Of a DNA stretch of 64,000 nt, positions 7,721 through 17,279 are shown one piece after another; the first letter of the stretch is position 1, and the number at the start of each line of letters is the position of its first letter. This stretch comes from Liquorilactobacillus nagelii DSM 13675 (lineage in GTDB: Bacteria; Bacillota; Bacilli; Lactobacillales; Lactobacillaceae), in contig NZ_CP049304.1 in the NCBI RefSeq assembly GCF_019444005.1, positions 1,798,001 through 1,862,000 of the forward strand, given 5' to 3'. The position numbers and the translations under genes were made by a program. The notes under the pieces are model-generated. The model ran no database searches, was not told where the DNA came from, and saw only the letters and a program-made list of their open reading frames with translations.

Positions 7721-9277
7721 CTATTCCCATTCAATCGTTGCCGGCGGTTTGGAAGTTATATCATACACTACTCGATTAACATGAGCTACTTCATCAACAA
7801 TTCGGACAGAGATTTCTTGCAGAACATCCCATGGAATCTGGGCAAAATCAGCTGTCATCCCATCAATTGATGTAACCGCTCGAATTCCAACAGTATAATC
7901 ATAGGTTCGACCATCACCCATCACACCGACACTCCGAATTCCTGGCAAAACTGTGAAATACTGCCAGATTTCGCGTTCTAAACCGTGTTTAGCAATTTCG
8001 TCACGCAGGATATAATCACTATCGCGGACAATTTGCAGCTTTTCTTCAGTAATTTCACCGATAACACGGATTCCTAAACCAGGTCCAGGGAATGGCTGAC
8101 GCCAAACTAAAGCTGATGGCATCCCTAAGCGCTCACCTAATTCGCGAACTTCATCTTTAAATAAGGTTCGTAATGGTTCAATTAACTGGAACTGAACATC
8201 TTCTGGCAAGCCACCAACATTATGATGTGATTTAATTTTTTGAGCAGTATCAGTTCCTGACTCGATGACATCAGTATAGAGAGTTCCTTGAGCTAAAAAG
8301 TCAATCCCATCTAGTTTAGCTGCTTCGTCATCAAAGACCCGAATAAACTCATTGCCGATGATCTTACGTTTCTTTTCGGGATCAGCTACTCCGGTTAATT
8401 TCTTCATGAAACGTTCACGCGCATCAACTTGAATAATATTCAAACCGAATTTGCCTTTTAAGCTGTCCATTACCTGTTCAACTTCACCCTTGCGCAGTAG
8501 GCCGTGGTCAACAAAGATACTGGTCAACTGCTTTCCAATTGCTTTATGCAACAAAACTCCGACAACTGACGAGTCAACACCACCAGATAAGCCTAATAAG
8601 ACCTTCTTATCGCCAACTGTTTCGCGAATTTTTTCAATCTGTAATTCAATGAAATCATCCATTGACCAATTATCACGTGCTTGACAAATATCAAAAGCAA
8701 AATGACGTAAAACATCATTACCATACTCAGTGTTGCGAACTTCTGCATGGAACTGAATGCCGTAAAATTTACGTTGGTCATCAGCCATTGCCGAAATCGG
8801 GCAATTTTCACTGGTTGCTAAGACTTTAAAGCCTGTTGGAACTTGGGTTACCAAGTCGCCATGGCTCATCCAAACGGTTTGTTGCTCTGGCAAATCACGG
8901 AACAATTTTGCTTGGGAATCCTTAACTTGAATTACAGCCTTGCCATATTCTTTATTAGCTGCATTTTCAACTTTACCACCAGCTAATTCATGCGCCATCA
9001 ACTGCATCCCATAACAAATTCCCAAAATTGGAATTCCTAATTTAAAAATCGCTGGATCAACTTGGAAGGCTCCTTGATCATAAACACTGTTGGGACCGCC
9101 AGAAAAAATAATTCCCTTTGGTTTCATCGCTTTGATTTCCGCAGCACTCAATTTATGTGACAATAATTCCGAATAAATTCCAAATTCGCGAATTCGTCGG
9201 GTAATTAATTGATTATACTGGCTGCCAAAATCCAGCACAATGATTTTGTCAAAGTCCTGCATTTCCATTTTAGTCAA
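7721..9277 (-). CDS. guaA: GMP synthase (glutamine-hydrolysing)
   Basis: Converts XMP to GMP in purine synthesis, using ammonia from glutamine. The 518-residue protein has a class I glutamine amidotransferase domain first (nucleophile in GICYGMQLM, Cys88; FHAEV box near residue 178), then the ATP-pyrophosphatase P-loop [11 protein letters not shown] near residue 235, and the C-terminal dimerisation domain ending PPATIEWE. Length and all motifs are normal. The mobile island ends at its 3' end without damaging the reading frame, as expected for elements that integrate at the guaA terminus and restore the coding sequence. Confidence 0.97.
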   Translation of the reverse strand: MTKMEMQDFDKIIVLDFGSQYNQLITRRIREFGIYSELLSHKLSAAEIKAMKPKGIIFSGGPNSVYDQGAFQVDPAIFKLGIPILGICYGMQLMAHELAGGKVENAANKEYGKAVIQVKDSQAKLFRDLPEQQTVWMSHGDLVTQVPTGFKVLATSENCPISAMADDQRKFYGIQFHAEVRNTEYGNDVLRHFAFDICQARDNWSMDDFIELQIEKIRETVGDKKVLLGLSGGVDSSVVGVLLHKAIGKQLTSIFVDHGLLRKGEVEQVMDSLKGKFGLNIIQVDARERFMKKLTGVADPEKKRKIIGNEFIRVFDDEAAKLDGIDFLAQGTLYTDVIESGTDTAQKIKSHHNVGGLPEDVQFQLIEPLRTLFKDEVRELGERLGMPSALVWRQPFPGPGLGIRVIGEITEEKLQIVRDSDYILRDEIAKHGLEREIWQYFTVLPGIRSVGVMGDGRTYDYTVGIRAVTSIDGMTADFAQIPWDVLQEISVRIVDEVAHVNRVVYDITSKPPATIEWE

Positions 9278-9375
9278 GCATGTTCACCTCATTAATATTT
9301 TTTTGAACTTATAGGGCTATTTTACCGATTGAAACCAATCGGGTCAAATTGATTTAAGCCTTTTTCTTGATAAAT

Positions 9376-10296
9376 TCAATATTTTCGTAAAAATAGTTCG
9401 TTTACTAAATGATCTGTCGTTTTGCGCAAGATTAAATCTGCTCGACTGCGTGTTGGCAAAATATAGCTATGCAAATTAGGACGATTCACGTGCTGCCAAA
9501 CCTCCTGGGCCATTTTCAAAGCATCTTGTCGGTTACCAATAGCATACGGATAATAGTAATTAGTTGGATCTTGAAAAGCCGTATCCAACAACATTTCAAA
9601 GCGCTGCAAGTACCACTGCTTAACCAGCTTTTCTTGAGCATCGACATAAATTGAAAAATCAAAAAAATCACTCACATACAGCTGTTGATTACTCGGCAAC
9701 TGTAAAACGTTAATTCCCTCGACAATTAAAATATCAGGATCGTCGACTAACTCATATTGGTCTTCCACAACATCATAAGTTTTATGGGAATAAACTGGTG
9801 CCTTAACGGGTAAACCGTTTTTTACATCATTCGTAAACAGCAATAAGCGCTGCATGTCATAGCTTTCTGGGAAGCCCTTTCGCTCCAATAAGTGGCGCCG
9901 TTTTAATTCTTGATTAGGATAGATAAAACCATCGGTCGTAATTAGTTGCACCCGTTTTGTTGGATAAATGTCTTGCAGCATCAATTGCAGCAAACGAGCA
10001 ATTGTACTTTTGCCAACTGCAACGCTGCCAGCAATTCCTAAGATAAACGGTACTCGATGCGGCTTAACACCCAAAAATTCAGCCTGCTGGTCCAATAATT
10101 GCTGTCTTGAATGCAAGTGAATGCCCAACAAGTGAACTAATGGGGTATAAATTTCTTGTACATCAGTCAGTGAAATACGGTCATTAACCGAGCGAATTTG
10201 TTTTAATTCACTATCACTCAGCGGAACAATATGTTTACGATAAAAATTCTTCCATTCATCTCGTGGAATCTTGTAAAAATTCATCAGGTTATCCAT
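9376..10296 (-). CDS. coaA: Type I pantothenate kinase
   Basis: Phosphorylates pantothenate in the first step of coenzyme A synthesis. The 306-residue product has the full CoaA pattern: the N-terminal PRDEWKNFY, P-loop GIAGSVAVGKST (87-98), TTDGFIYPN, KGFPESYD and the late LILRKTTDH. It is transcribed in the same direction as guaA with about 100 bp between them; that gap holds a short inverted repeat (9325-9342) without a convincing T tract. ATG 10296 is used; an in-frame ATG four codons later is also possible. Confidence 0.96.
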   Translation of the reverse strand: MDNLMNFYKIPRDEWKNFYRKHIVPLSDSELKQIRSVNDRISLTDVQEIYTPLVHLLGIHLHSRQQLLDQQAEFLGVKPHRVPFILGIAGSVAVGKSTIARLLQLMLQDIYPTKRVQLITTDGFIYPNQELKRRHLLERKGFPESYDMQRLLLFTNDVKNGLPVKAPVYSHKTYDVVEDQYELVDDPDILIVEGINVLQLPSNQQLYVSDFFDFSIYVDAQEKLVKQWYLQRFEMLLDTAFQDPTNYYYPYAIGNRQDALKMAQEVWQHVNRPNLHSYILPTRSRADLILRKTTDHLVNELFLRKY

Positions 10297-10366
10297 GAAA
10301 TTTGCCTCGAAAATAATAAGATTATCGCTATTATACCATGTTTGAACATATCAAGTGAAAGCTTTT

Positions 10367-12670
10367 TCAATCAAGCAAAGTCAAGCGATATGTGTCAGCA
10401 TCTACCCGAGCAAACAAAGGCGACAACTCGCCCTTAGCCATAATTGTCAATCGATGCATTGCTCGCGAACAAATCGTATAAACCAACTGTCGCTGATCAT
10501 CTTTAGCATATTCTTGGGCATTAGCATTCCAGAAAATTACCGCATCAAACTCCAGACCCTTTGCCAAGAAGGCCGGTACAATAATTGTTCCTGCTGCTAA
10601 ACGCTGATTCTCAGTTTTAATTAAAGTAACTGACTGTCCAGCTTGTTGTAGTTGCTGAGTTAACTGCTGACACTGATTCAACGTGCGACAAATTATTGCT
10701 GTAGTTAAATCCGCCTGTTGATTGACTTGCAATTGTTTAACTGCTTGCTTCAACAATAGTGTCTGACTTGTAGCTGTGTAAATCGTCGGCAAATCACCGT
10801 TACGGTCAAATGGTTGAATTGCTGCTCCGTCCAATAACAGCTGCCGAGAAAACTCCGTAATTTGCTTGGTTGAACGATACGATTTGGTTAATTGAACAAC
10901 TTTTGTTTGGTCAGCTGGGAATAATTTGTTCAATTCATTCAGCAAAGTATAGCTGGCTTTTTTAGTAAAAATTGCTTGATTCAAATCACCTAGTAAGGTA
11001 AAGCGTGCCCGGGGAAAATTTTGTTGAATAAAGGCCAATTGATAGGGTGTATAGTCTTGAATTTCATCAATAAAGACCTGCTTAATTTCTGTATCACCGC
11101 GTTTACCCGTGATCAAGTCATATAACTGAAGATATGGTGTTGCATCTTCCAATAGTAATTGTCCGTGCTTAGTCCGTGCTTTATAATCCGCTACCGCTGC
11201 TTGCCAGTCAGTTAAAGTTAAACCAACTTTTTCTAGTTCCAAAATCTTGGGCAAGTTCTTTAAGAATCGATAATATTGGGCAGTAATATTAATGAAATGA
11301 TTCCGCTTAATCTGTCTTTGAACTTGACGGAAAGATTTAATTACTAATTGTTTGCCTAAAAACTTCAATTCTTGATCAGCATTTTGAAAATTACGTGGAT
11401 GATCGCCGTACAAAGCTGACAATTGTTCAGCTGAAGCATCTTGGAGTTGTTTTTGAACCTCATCAGAAGCTGCGGCACGATTGATTTTACGCATTAAACG
11501 TTTTAATAGGCGTTCTTTGGTGGCATCTAATCGATTACGTAAATGATAATTTTCATTAAAACTGTAATAAATTTGGGCAATTTGAGCTTTGCTAAAAATA
11601 ATTTGCTTGCCAGACATAATATCGCGAAAAGCCATTCCTTGTTTTTCCAAATAAGCAGCATAATCTAATGTGGCTTGATGAAATATCAAACTACTTTTTA
11701 ATCGCGTAACAGTTGCTTCTGTTGGAGTAACTTTCCGTTCAAATCTTTGTTGTAATGTTTCAATTTGAAATCTTGGTAATCGATGCTGTGCATACTGATA
11801 GTATGTCAACTGCACCATTCTTTGTTCTCCCAAATCTGGTAAGACTTGAGCAATATAATCATTAAATAATTGATTTGGTGAGAATAAAACCAATTGACTA
11901 GATGTCAAGCTACCGCGAAAACGATACATTAAAAAGGCTGCCCGCTGCAAAACAGCAGACGTTTTCCCAGAACCAGCTGCACCTTGCACAAACAGCAACT
12001 TGGCTTTCGTATCTCGAATAATTTTGTTTTGTTCTTGTTGAATAGTGGTTACGATACTTTTCATTTTCGTATCCGCGTTTTCACCCAGTGCTTCTAACAG
12101 CATTTGATCGCCAACAGTTTCATCAGTATCAAAAACTGTTAGAATTTTGCCATTAGCAACTAAAAATTGCCGTTTCAACGTCACATTAACCGTCTGAGTT
12201 CCGCCGGGAGTTTGATAGCTGACATCTCCCAGATGCCCTTCATAATAAATACTAGAAATTGGCGCACGCCAATCATAGATTAAGAAATTATCGGGACGAT
12301 CAGCAAAAGAACCCAAACCAATATAAATTGTTTCTACTTTAGCAGCAGTTGATTCTTGAAAATCGATTCGGGCAAAGTAAGGTTTTTTTTCCATTTTGGC
12401 CAAAATGTCTAAGCGGCGTTCAGCATGCTGCCAATCATTTTCACGTTCCGTCAGCAATTGTTGTTGTTGCCGAACAGTCATCGCTGTTTCCATCATACCG
12501 GTATAGGTTTCCGTCTTTAACCGCAAGTTATGTGGAAAATCCTGCTGTAATTGTTGGGCATCATGTTTAACTTGGTCAATTTTTTGCTGATTTTCTTTTT
12601 CTGCAATTTTTATTTTAGTCACAACTTGATTCATGTACTGTTGTTCTTGTTGTTTAATCTCTGCTGCCAT
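10367..12670 (-). CDS. helD: HelD-like superfamily 1 helicase / RNA polymerase recycling ATPase
   Basis: UvrD-like ATPase of the HelD type, which removes stalled RNA polymerase from nucleic acid in Gram-positive bacteria. It starts with a long coiled coil (about residues 1-75) like the HelD arm that enters the polymerase channel. The P-loop QGAAGSGKTSAVLQRAAFL follows near residue 235, then VFIDEIQDYTPYQLAF (Walker B/motif II) and late motifs LTKSYRSTKQI and AKGLEFDAVIFW. The start at 12670 is preferred over ATG 12691 because CGGAGG lies between them at good spacing, giving 767 residues. Confidence 0.88.
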   Translation of the reverse strand: MAAEIKQQEQQYMNQVVTKIKIAEKENQQKIDQVKHDAQQLQQDFPHNLRLKTETYTGMMETAMTVRQQQQLLTERENDWQHAERRLDILAKMEKKPYFARIDFQESTAAKVETIYIGLGSFADRPDNFLIYDWRAPISSIYYEGHLGDVSYQTPGGTQTVNVTLKRQFLVANGKILTVFDTDETVGDQMLLEALGENADTKMKSIVTTIQQEQNKIIRDTKAKLLFVQGAAGSGKTSAVLQRAAFLMYRFRGSLTSSQLVLFSPNQLFNDYIAQVLPDLGEQRMVQLTYYQYAQHRLPRFQIETLQQRFERKVTPTEATVTRLKSSLIFHQATLDYAAYLEKQGMAFRDIMSGKQIIFSKAQIAQIYYSFNENYHLRNRLDATKERLLKRLMRKINRAAASDEVQKQLQDASAEQLSALYGDHPRNFQNADQELKFLGKQLVIKSFRQVQRQIKRNHFINITAQYYRFLKNLPKILELEKVGLTLTDWQAAVADYKARTKHGQLLLEDATPYLQLYDLITGKRGDTEIKQVFIDEIQDYTPYQLAFIQQNFPRARFTLLGDLNQAIFTKKASYTLLNELNKLFPADQTKVVQLTKSYRSTKQITEFSRQLLLDGAAIQPFDRNGDLPTIYTATSQTLLLKQAVKQLQVNQQADLTTAIICRTLNQCQQLTQQLQQAGQSVTLIKTENQRLAAGTIIVPAFLAKGLEFDAVIFWNANAQEYAKDDQRQLVYTICSRAMHRLTIMAKGELSPLFARVDADTYRLTLLD

Positions 12671-12870
12671 TATTTTTGCCTCCGTTGCCAAATTCTTAGT
12701 TATACAATTTTAACACCGATTAGAACTCGGCTCAATGATTGCAACTACAAGTAACTAATTACTCGCAATAAGTAAAAAAATGGTAAACATTGAACTAAAT
12801 GACTGGAAGTTGCGCCAATTTTCGGTTAAAATATTTTGTAATAATAACATGAAGGAAGTGAAGCAACATC

Positions 12871-13509
12871 TTGATTAGTCAATTTTGGTTTTTCTTTTCA
12901 CATATTTATCTCTACCTCAATCCGCTGATCGAGGTGCTGGGCAATTGGATCTACATTGCCTTGTTTGTCTTAATCTTCATGGAAACCGGCTTAGTCGTAT
13001 TTGCTTTTTTACCAGGCGAGTCCTTGATCTTTTTTGCTAGCACAATTGCTGCAATTACCGGTTCTTCACTTGATATCCGTGTACTAGTTCCGGTTTTCTT
13101 TTTTGCCGCTTTGATTGGTGATACCGTTAACTATGAAATCGGGCGAAACCTCCATCGTTTAAAAATCTTCCATCCAATCCTGGATAACCCGCGTTTTCAA
13201 AAAGCCCGCGCATTTTTTGAAAAACATGGTGGTAAGACCGTCATGTTTGGTCGATTTGTTCCATTAATCAGAACCTTTATCCCCTTAATTTCTGGGAGTG
13301 CCGGAATGGATTATAAACGTTTCAGTATTTACAATTTTCTTGGTGTATTGATTTGGGTTGTCTTAGGTTCATCATTGGGATATTTCTTTGGACAATTATC
13401 CTTTGTTCAAGAACACTTCCCGGTAATCTTTATCGCTGTTGTTGTGCTCGGTGTTGTTCCGGGGGCCTGTATGGCGGTTTATCGTTTATTACGACGACAG
13501 CCATCTTAA
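12871..13509 (+). CDS. DedA/SNARE-associated family membrane protein
   Basis: Polytopic membrane protein of the DedA family, some members of which move undecaprenyl phosphate or other lipids across the membrane. The 212-residue product has the expected pattern: an N-terminal hydrophobic helix, FAFLPGESLIFFAS, a charged segment with FFEKHGGKTVMFGRFVPLIRTFIPLISGSAGM (the conserved GRFxPxxRTxxP core), and two C-terminal membrane helices. It starts at TTG 12871 with GGAAG twelve bases upstream, a weak arrangement. It stands alone, with its own terminator. Confidence 0.85.
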   Translation: MISQFWFFFSHIYLYLNPLIEVLGNWIYIALFVLIFMETGLVVFAFLPGESLIFFASTIAAITGSSLDIRVLVPVFFFAALIGDTVNYEIGRNLHRLKIFHPILDNPRFQKARAFFEKHGGKTVMFGRFVPLIRTFIPLISGSAGMDYKRFSIYNFLGVLIWVVLGSSLGYFFGQLSFVQEHFPVIFIAVVVLGVVPGACMAVYRLLRRQPS

Positions 13510-13531
13510 AGTATTTCAAACTACTACTTAA

Positions 13532-13596
13532 AGTTGATTTTGGCTTTCAGGAAAGTTAGGGTTTAGACTTTCCTGAAAATCGAGATCAGCTTTTTT
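13532..13596 (+). terminator. Strong intrinsic terminator after the dedA-like gene
   Basis: A 12-bp perfect stem (13545-13556 with 13567-13578) extends through G-U pairs into a stem of about 25 bp and is followed by TTTTTT. Confidence 0.85.
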
Positions 13597-13678
13597 CTTT
13601 TCATCTCAGTTACAGCAGGTATAATTAAAGATAATCTTTAAAACCGTCACGTTAGTCTTTCAATCTAAGGAGTAAACT

Positions 13679-15529
13679 ATGAGTCTTTCACTAATTATTG
13701 TCGCCTTAGCAGCTTTTGCTACTCCCTTGCTGCTGGCTAAATTAAATATTTCAACTTTACCAACGGCAGTCGCTGAAATTACTGTTGGAATTATCCTTGG
13801 TAAAAGTTTATTGCATGTTGTGCAAGCTAATACAACGATTACTTTTCTAGCCGACTTAGGTGTCATCTTACTGCTTTTTCTCAGTGGAATGGAAATCGAT
13901 TTTAGCCTTTTTCAAAACAAGCAACCACAGACGCCACTTGATAAGAAAAAAGCTGAAAGTTCAACTCAGTACTCACCCTTAAAATTAGCCATCATAACCT
14001 ATGCAGTAATTATTTTAACTTCAGCTATAATTGCCGCTTTCTTTAGTTTCAGTGGACTGTACAGTAATTTCTGGTTAGCAACCATTCTCTTTGCAACAAT
14101 TGCTTTGGGAGTTGTTATTGCCGCTTTAAAGGAGAAAGAATTACTTAATAGCCGCTTTGGGCAGACCATTCTGCTGATTGCCGTTTTAGGTGAAGTTGTG
14201 CCAATGCTAGCCTTAACAGCTTTCGCTTCAATTTACGATGGGCATGCTAGTCAGCTTTGGCTAATTGGTATCTTATTCGTTGTCGCTGCTATTCTCTTTA
14301 AAAGATTTCGAGCTTTTTTTGATTTTTTCCAACGAATCAATAAAGCAACTACTCAGTTAGATATCCGTTTAGCCTTTTTTTTCATCTTTTTGTTAGCCTT
14401 TTTAGCTGAACGAGTTGGAGCCGAAAATATTTTAGGCGCTTTTATCGCTGGAATTGTTATCAAACTCTTAGAACCAGAAGAATCAACCCGCGAAAAACTG
14501 GATGCGATTGGCTATGGCTTCTTAATCCCGATCTTTTTCATTATGACTGGTGTAAACTTAGATATTCCGTCATTGCTTAAGAATCCAACTGTTTTAATTT
14601 TAATTCCATTATTCTTTGTCGGTTTTCTACTAGCTAAAAGTCTTGCTTTCTTTGTTTTGAAACGCTACTTTCAAATTAAAAATGCGCTTGCTGGCAGCTT
14701 GTTATCAGCGACAACCATTACCTTAGTCTTGGCTGCTTTGCAAGTTGCTCGTGAAGTTCAGGCAATTAACAGCGAACAAGCCGGAGAGTTCTTAATCGCT
14801 GCTATTCTAACCTGCCTACTGGGGCCATTATGTTTTAATCATTTATTTATCGCTGAACCAGAAGATACTCAAAAAATTAAAGTTAATTTCATTGGCGCTA
14901 ATATTTTGACAATTTCAGCGGCCCAACAGCTTGATCAGTGGTATGATATTCAATTGTATACTGACCGGCAAGATAATTATCAAACCTACAATTCAGAAGC
15001 TGCAGTTAAATTGTTACCGGACCTGAAAGCTGAGCGTTTAATCAAAGAACAAGCTTTTGATACCGATATTTTAGTGCTTGGTTATCGTAATTATCAGTTA
15101 AACTATCAACTCGCACTGGCTGCTAAAAAATATGGCGTCAAACGCGTAATTACCCGGTTTGAAAACCGTGATATTATGAGTGACCTAGGCAAAAAAATGT
15201 CTGCTGCTGAAATTGAATATTTCAATTCTGCTGATGTTAACGTCAGTGTCTTACGATCATTAATTGAAACACCATCGACTTTGAAAATCCTAACGGCCAA
15301 TGAATCCCGAATTTTCGAAGTAGTTGTTCGTAATCGACTCTTTGCCCGTAAACAAATTAAAGATCTTTCGTTTGCTAATCAAGTGACTATCAGCCGAATT
15401 TTCCGTAATGGGACTTCAATTGCGCCTCATGGCAATACTCGTTTAGAACTTAATGACCATATTGTTTTCATGGGTAAGTCTGCTGATGTTCCGCAAATTC
15501 GCCGAACAATTGAAAAAATGAATGAATAA
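13679..15529 (+). CDS. CPA2-family cation:proton antiporter with C-terminal RCK/TrkA-C region
   Basis: Membrane antiporter (Kef/GerN type) that probably exchanges Na+ or K+ for protons. Residues 1-390 hold about twelve membrane helices with the Na_H_Exchanger pattern (LGVILLLFLSGMEIDF, GAFIAGIVIKLLEPEE, IPIFFIMTGVNLD). Residues 400-520 resemble an RCK fold, but the nucleotide-binding Gly motif is degenerate (FIGANILT). Residues 535-616 form a TrkA-C domain (RKQIKDLSF ... NDHIVFMG). The ribosome site AAGGAG precedes ATG 13679. The RCK degeneration suggests altered ligand control; ion specificity cannot be read from sequence. Confidence 0.88.
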   Translation: MSLSLIIVALAAFATPLLLAKLNISTLPTAVAEITVGIILGKSLLHVVQANTTITFLADLGVILLLFLSGMEIDFSLFQNKQPQTPLDKKKAESSTQYSPLKLAIITYAVIILTSAIIAAFFSFSGLYSNFWLATILFATIALGVVIAALKEKELLNSRFGQTILLIAVLGEVVPMLALTAFASIYDGHASQLWLIGILFVVAAILFKRFRAFFDFFQRINKATTQLDIRLAFFFIFLLAFLAERVGAENILGAFIAGIVIKLLEPEESTREKLDAIGYGFLIPIFFIMTGVNLDIPSLLKNPTVLILIPLFFVGFLLAKSLAFFVLKRYFQIKNALAGSLLSATTITLVLAALQVAREVQAINSEQAGEFLIAAILTCLLGPLCFNHLFIAEPEDTQKIKVNFIGANILTISAAQQLDQWYDIQLYTDRQDNYQTYNSEAAVKLLPDLKAERLIKEQAFDTDILVLGYRNYQLNYQLALAAKKYGVKRVITRFENRDIMSDLGKKMSAAEIEYFNSADVNVSVLRSLIETPSTLKILTANESRIFEVVVRNRLFARKQIKDLSFANQVTISRIFRNGTSIAPHGNTRLELNDHIVFMGKSADVPQIRRTIEKMNE

Positions 15530-15607
15530 TTTGGAACTACGGGGTTTTCATTTAGCAGCTTCACGGTATACTAAACATATGATTGCTATTTATTTAGGAG
15601 GAAAGTT

Positions 15608-16273
15608 ATGTCATTTACAGTTTATTTCGTCCGTCACGGTCAGACAATGTTCAACTATTTTCAGCGGATGCAAGGGTGGAGTGATTCGCCCTTAACCGCT
15701 AAGGGAATTCAGGATGCAAAAAAAGCTGGACAGCACTTGAAAAAAATTCAATTTGCTGGTGTATACCATAGTGATACTACCCGAACTCAGCGGACCTGTG
15801 AACAAATTTTAGCTGCTAATCAATTTTCAACACCCCAGCCGTGTACCTCCATGAACTTTCGTGAACAAGGATATGGTTACTTTGAAGGAAATGATTCTGG
15901 TCAAACATGGCTAATTGCTGGTGCACGCCATGAGGCATCCACCTACCAAGAACTAATTTCAAATTATTCGATTGAAGATTCCCGCGATTTTTTGAAAGAA
16001 GTCGATCCTTTTCAATTAGCTGAAAACAACGAAGAATTCTGGCAGCGACTAAATGGCGGTTTTGATTTATTACGAAAAAATCAAACTGACGGTGATCAAG
16101 TTTTGGTTGTTAGCCATGGTACCACGATTCGCAGTATCGTTCATCATTTTGCCCCAGAGATCGATATTATTTCTCAAGGGCCAGTTAATGGATCGGTAAC
16201 TAAATTAATTATTGACCCTAATCAGGTTAAAGTTGTCTATTATAATCATTATTTAGATGACCAACCTTATTAA
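15608..16273 (+). CDS. Histidine phosphatase family protein (phosphoglycerate mutase-like)
   Basis: Cytosolic phosphatase of the RHG superfamily. The motif FVRHGQT at residues 7-13 supplies the phospho-accepting His; YHSDTTRTQRTC and a late VVSHGTTIRSI supply the other phosphate pocket residues. The 221-residue length and the EQGYGYFEGN stretch are like the GpmB/YhfR-type lactobacillar members rather than the glycolytic mutase. AGGAGG precedes the ATG. Substrate is unknown. Confidence 0.88.
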   Translation: MSFTVYFVRHGQTMFNYFQRMQGWSDSPLTAKGIQDAKKAGQHLKKIQFAGVYHSDTTRTQRTCEQILAANQFSTPQPCTSMNFREQGYGYFEGNDSGQTWLIAGARHEASTYQELISNYSIEDSRDFLKEVDPFQLAENNEEFWQRLNGGFDLLRKNQTDGDQVLVVSHGTTIRSIVHHFAPEIDIISQGPVNGSVTKLIIDPNQVKVVYYNHYLDDQPY

Positions 16274-16281
16274 ATCAGTCA

Positions 16282-16310
16282 AAAAAAAATCCGCCGCGGC
16301 GGATTTTTTT
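16282..16310. terminator. Bidirectional terminator between the phosphatase gene and oppF
   Basis: AAATCCGCC/GGCGGATTT palindrome flanked by an A run on the left and a T run on the right. It serves both converging genes. Confidence 0.9.
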
Positions 16311-16313
16311 TAT

Positions 16314-17267
16314 TTAGTTAAAGCTCTTTTGAGCACGAGCGCGATACTTCGAAATTTCATCTTCTGAACAACGAACAAATCTCCCCGGAACAATCTCATG
16401 CATTTTCTTTGGATGTTCTGGATCATCTTTTTCTTCACTGGCATCATAAACAATCTGGCGACGCTTGCGTTCAAACTCTGGATCAGGAACCGGTACTGCT
16501 GAAATCAAGCTGGCTGTGTAATCGTGCAATGGATGTTCGTAAACATCATCTGCCGGTCCAACTTCCAATAACTTACCATAATGCATCACACCGATCCGAT
16601 CAGAAATGTACTTAACCATTGAAAGATCATGCGCAATAAACAAATACGTTAAGCCTTGCTGCTTTTGTAAATCTTTCAACAAATTGACTACTTGGGCTTG
16701 AATTGAAACGTCCAATGCCGAAATTGGTTCATCAGCAATAATAAATTTTGGTTTAACAGCAAGCGCCCGAGCAATTCCGATTCGTTGCCGCTGACCACCA
16801 GAAAATTCATGCGGGTAGCGACTGGAATGATCTTTGTTCAAGCCAACGGTCTCCAATAAATTTTCAACAATTTCACTACGTTCTTTATCATTCTTAGCTA
16901 AATGATGAATATCAATTCCTTCAGCTACAATATCTTTAATTTTCATGCGGGGATTAAGTGATGCATACGGATCTTGAAAAATCATCTGCATTTGGCGACG
17001 AAATTTCAAAAAGTCTTTCCGTGATTTTAACTGGCTGATATCTTCCCCGTCAAAAATGATCTTCCCATCAGTTGGATGATACAAATGGATAATACTCCGA
17101 CCAGTAGTGGTCTTTCCTGAACCAGACTCACCTACCAAGCCAAAAGTCTCGCCCTCATAAATATCAAAGCTAATGTCATCAACTGCGCGCACCTCATTGG
17201 GCTTACCCACATTAAAATATTGTTTTAAATGCTTGACTTCTAAAAGTTTCTTTTGATTTTCTGCCAT
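16314..17267 (-). CDS. oppF: Oligopeptide ABC transporter ATP-binding protein OppF
   Basis: One of two ATPases that power peptide import. The 317-residue protein has Walker A GESGSGKTT (near 49), Q-loop FQDPYASLNP, signature SGGQRQRIGIARAL and Walker B FIIADEPISALDVS, plus the oligopeptide-type C-terminal extension (PLHDYTASLISAVPVPDP, then a short Cys-containing tail). It is the last gene of the opp operon, 12 bp after oppD, with the bidirectional terminator behind it. Confidence 0.96.
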   Translation of the reverse strand: MAENQKKLLEVKHLKQYFNVGKPNEVRAVDDISFDIYEGETFGLVGESGSGKTTTGRSIIHLYHPTDGKIIFDGEDISQLKSRKDFLKFRRQMQMIFQDPYASLNPRMKIKDIVAEGIDIHHLAKNDKERSEIVENLLETVGLNKDHSSRYPHEFSGGQRQRIGIARALAVKPKFIIADEPISALDVSIQAQVVNLLKDLQKQQGLTYLFIAHDLSMVKYISDRIGVMHYGKLLEVGPADDVYEHPLHDYTASLISAVPVPDPEFERKRRQIVYDASEEKDDPEHPKKMHEIVPGRFVRCSEDEISKYRARAQKSFN

Positions 17268-17279
17268 GGGCTCTTCTCC

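Noticed and set aside
2000..7735. Direct repeat of the guaA 3' end marking the left attachment site
   Set aside because: I looked for copies of the terminal guaA sequence (CTATTCCCATTC on the plus strand) in the left part of the island and found none; the left end may be deleted.
9325..9342. Terminator between coaA and guaA
   Set aside because: A seven-base hairpin exists but no T tract follows on either strand.
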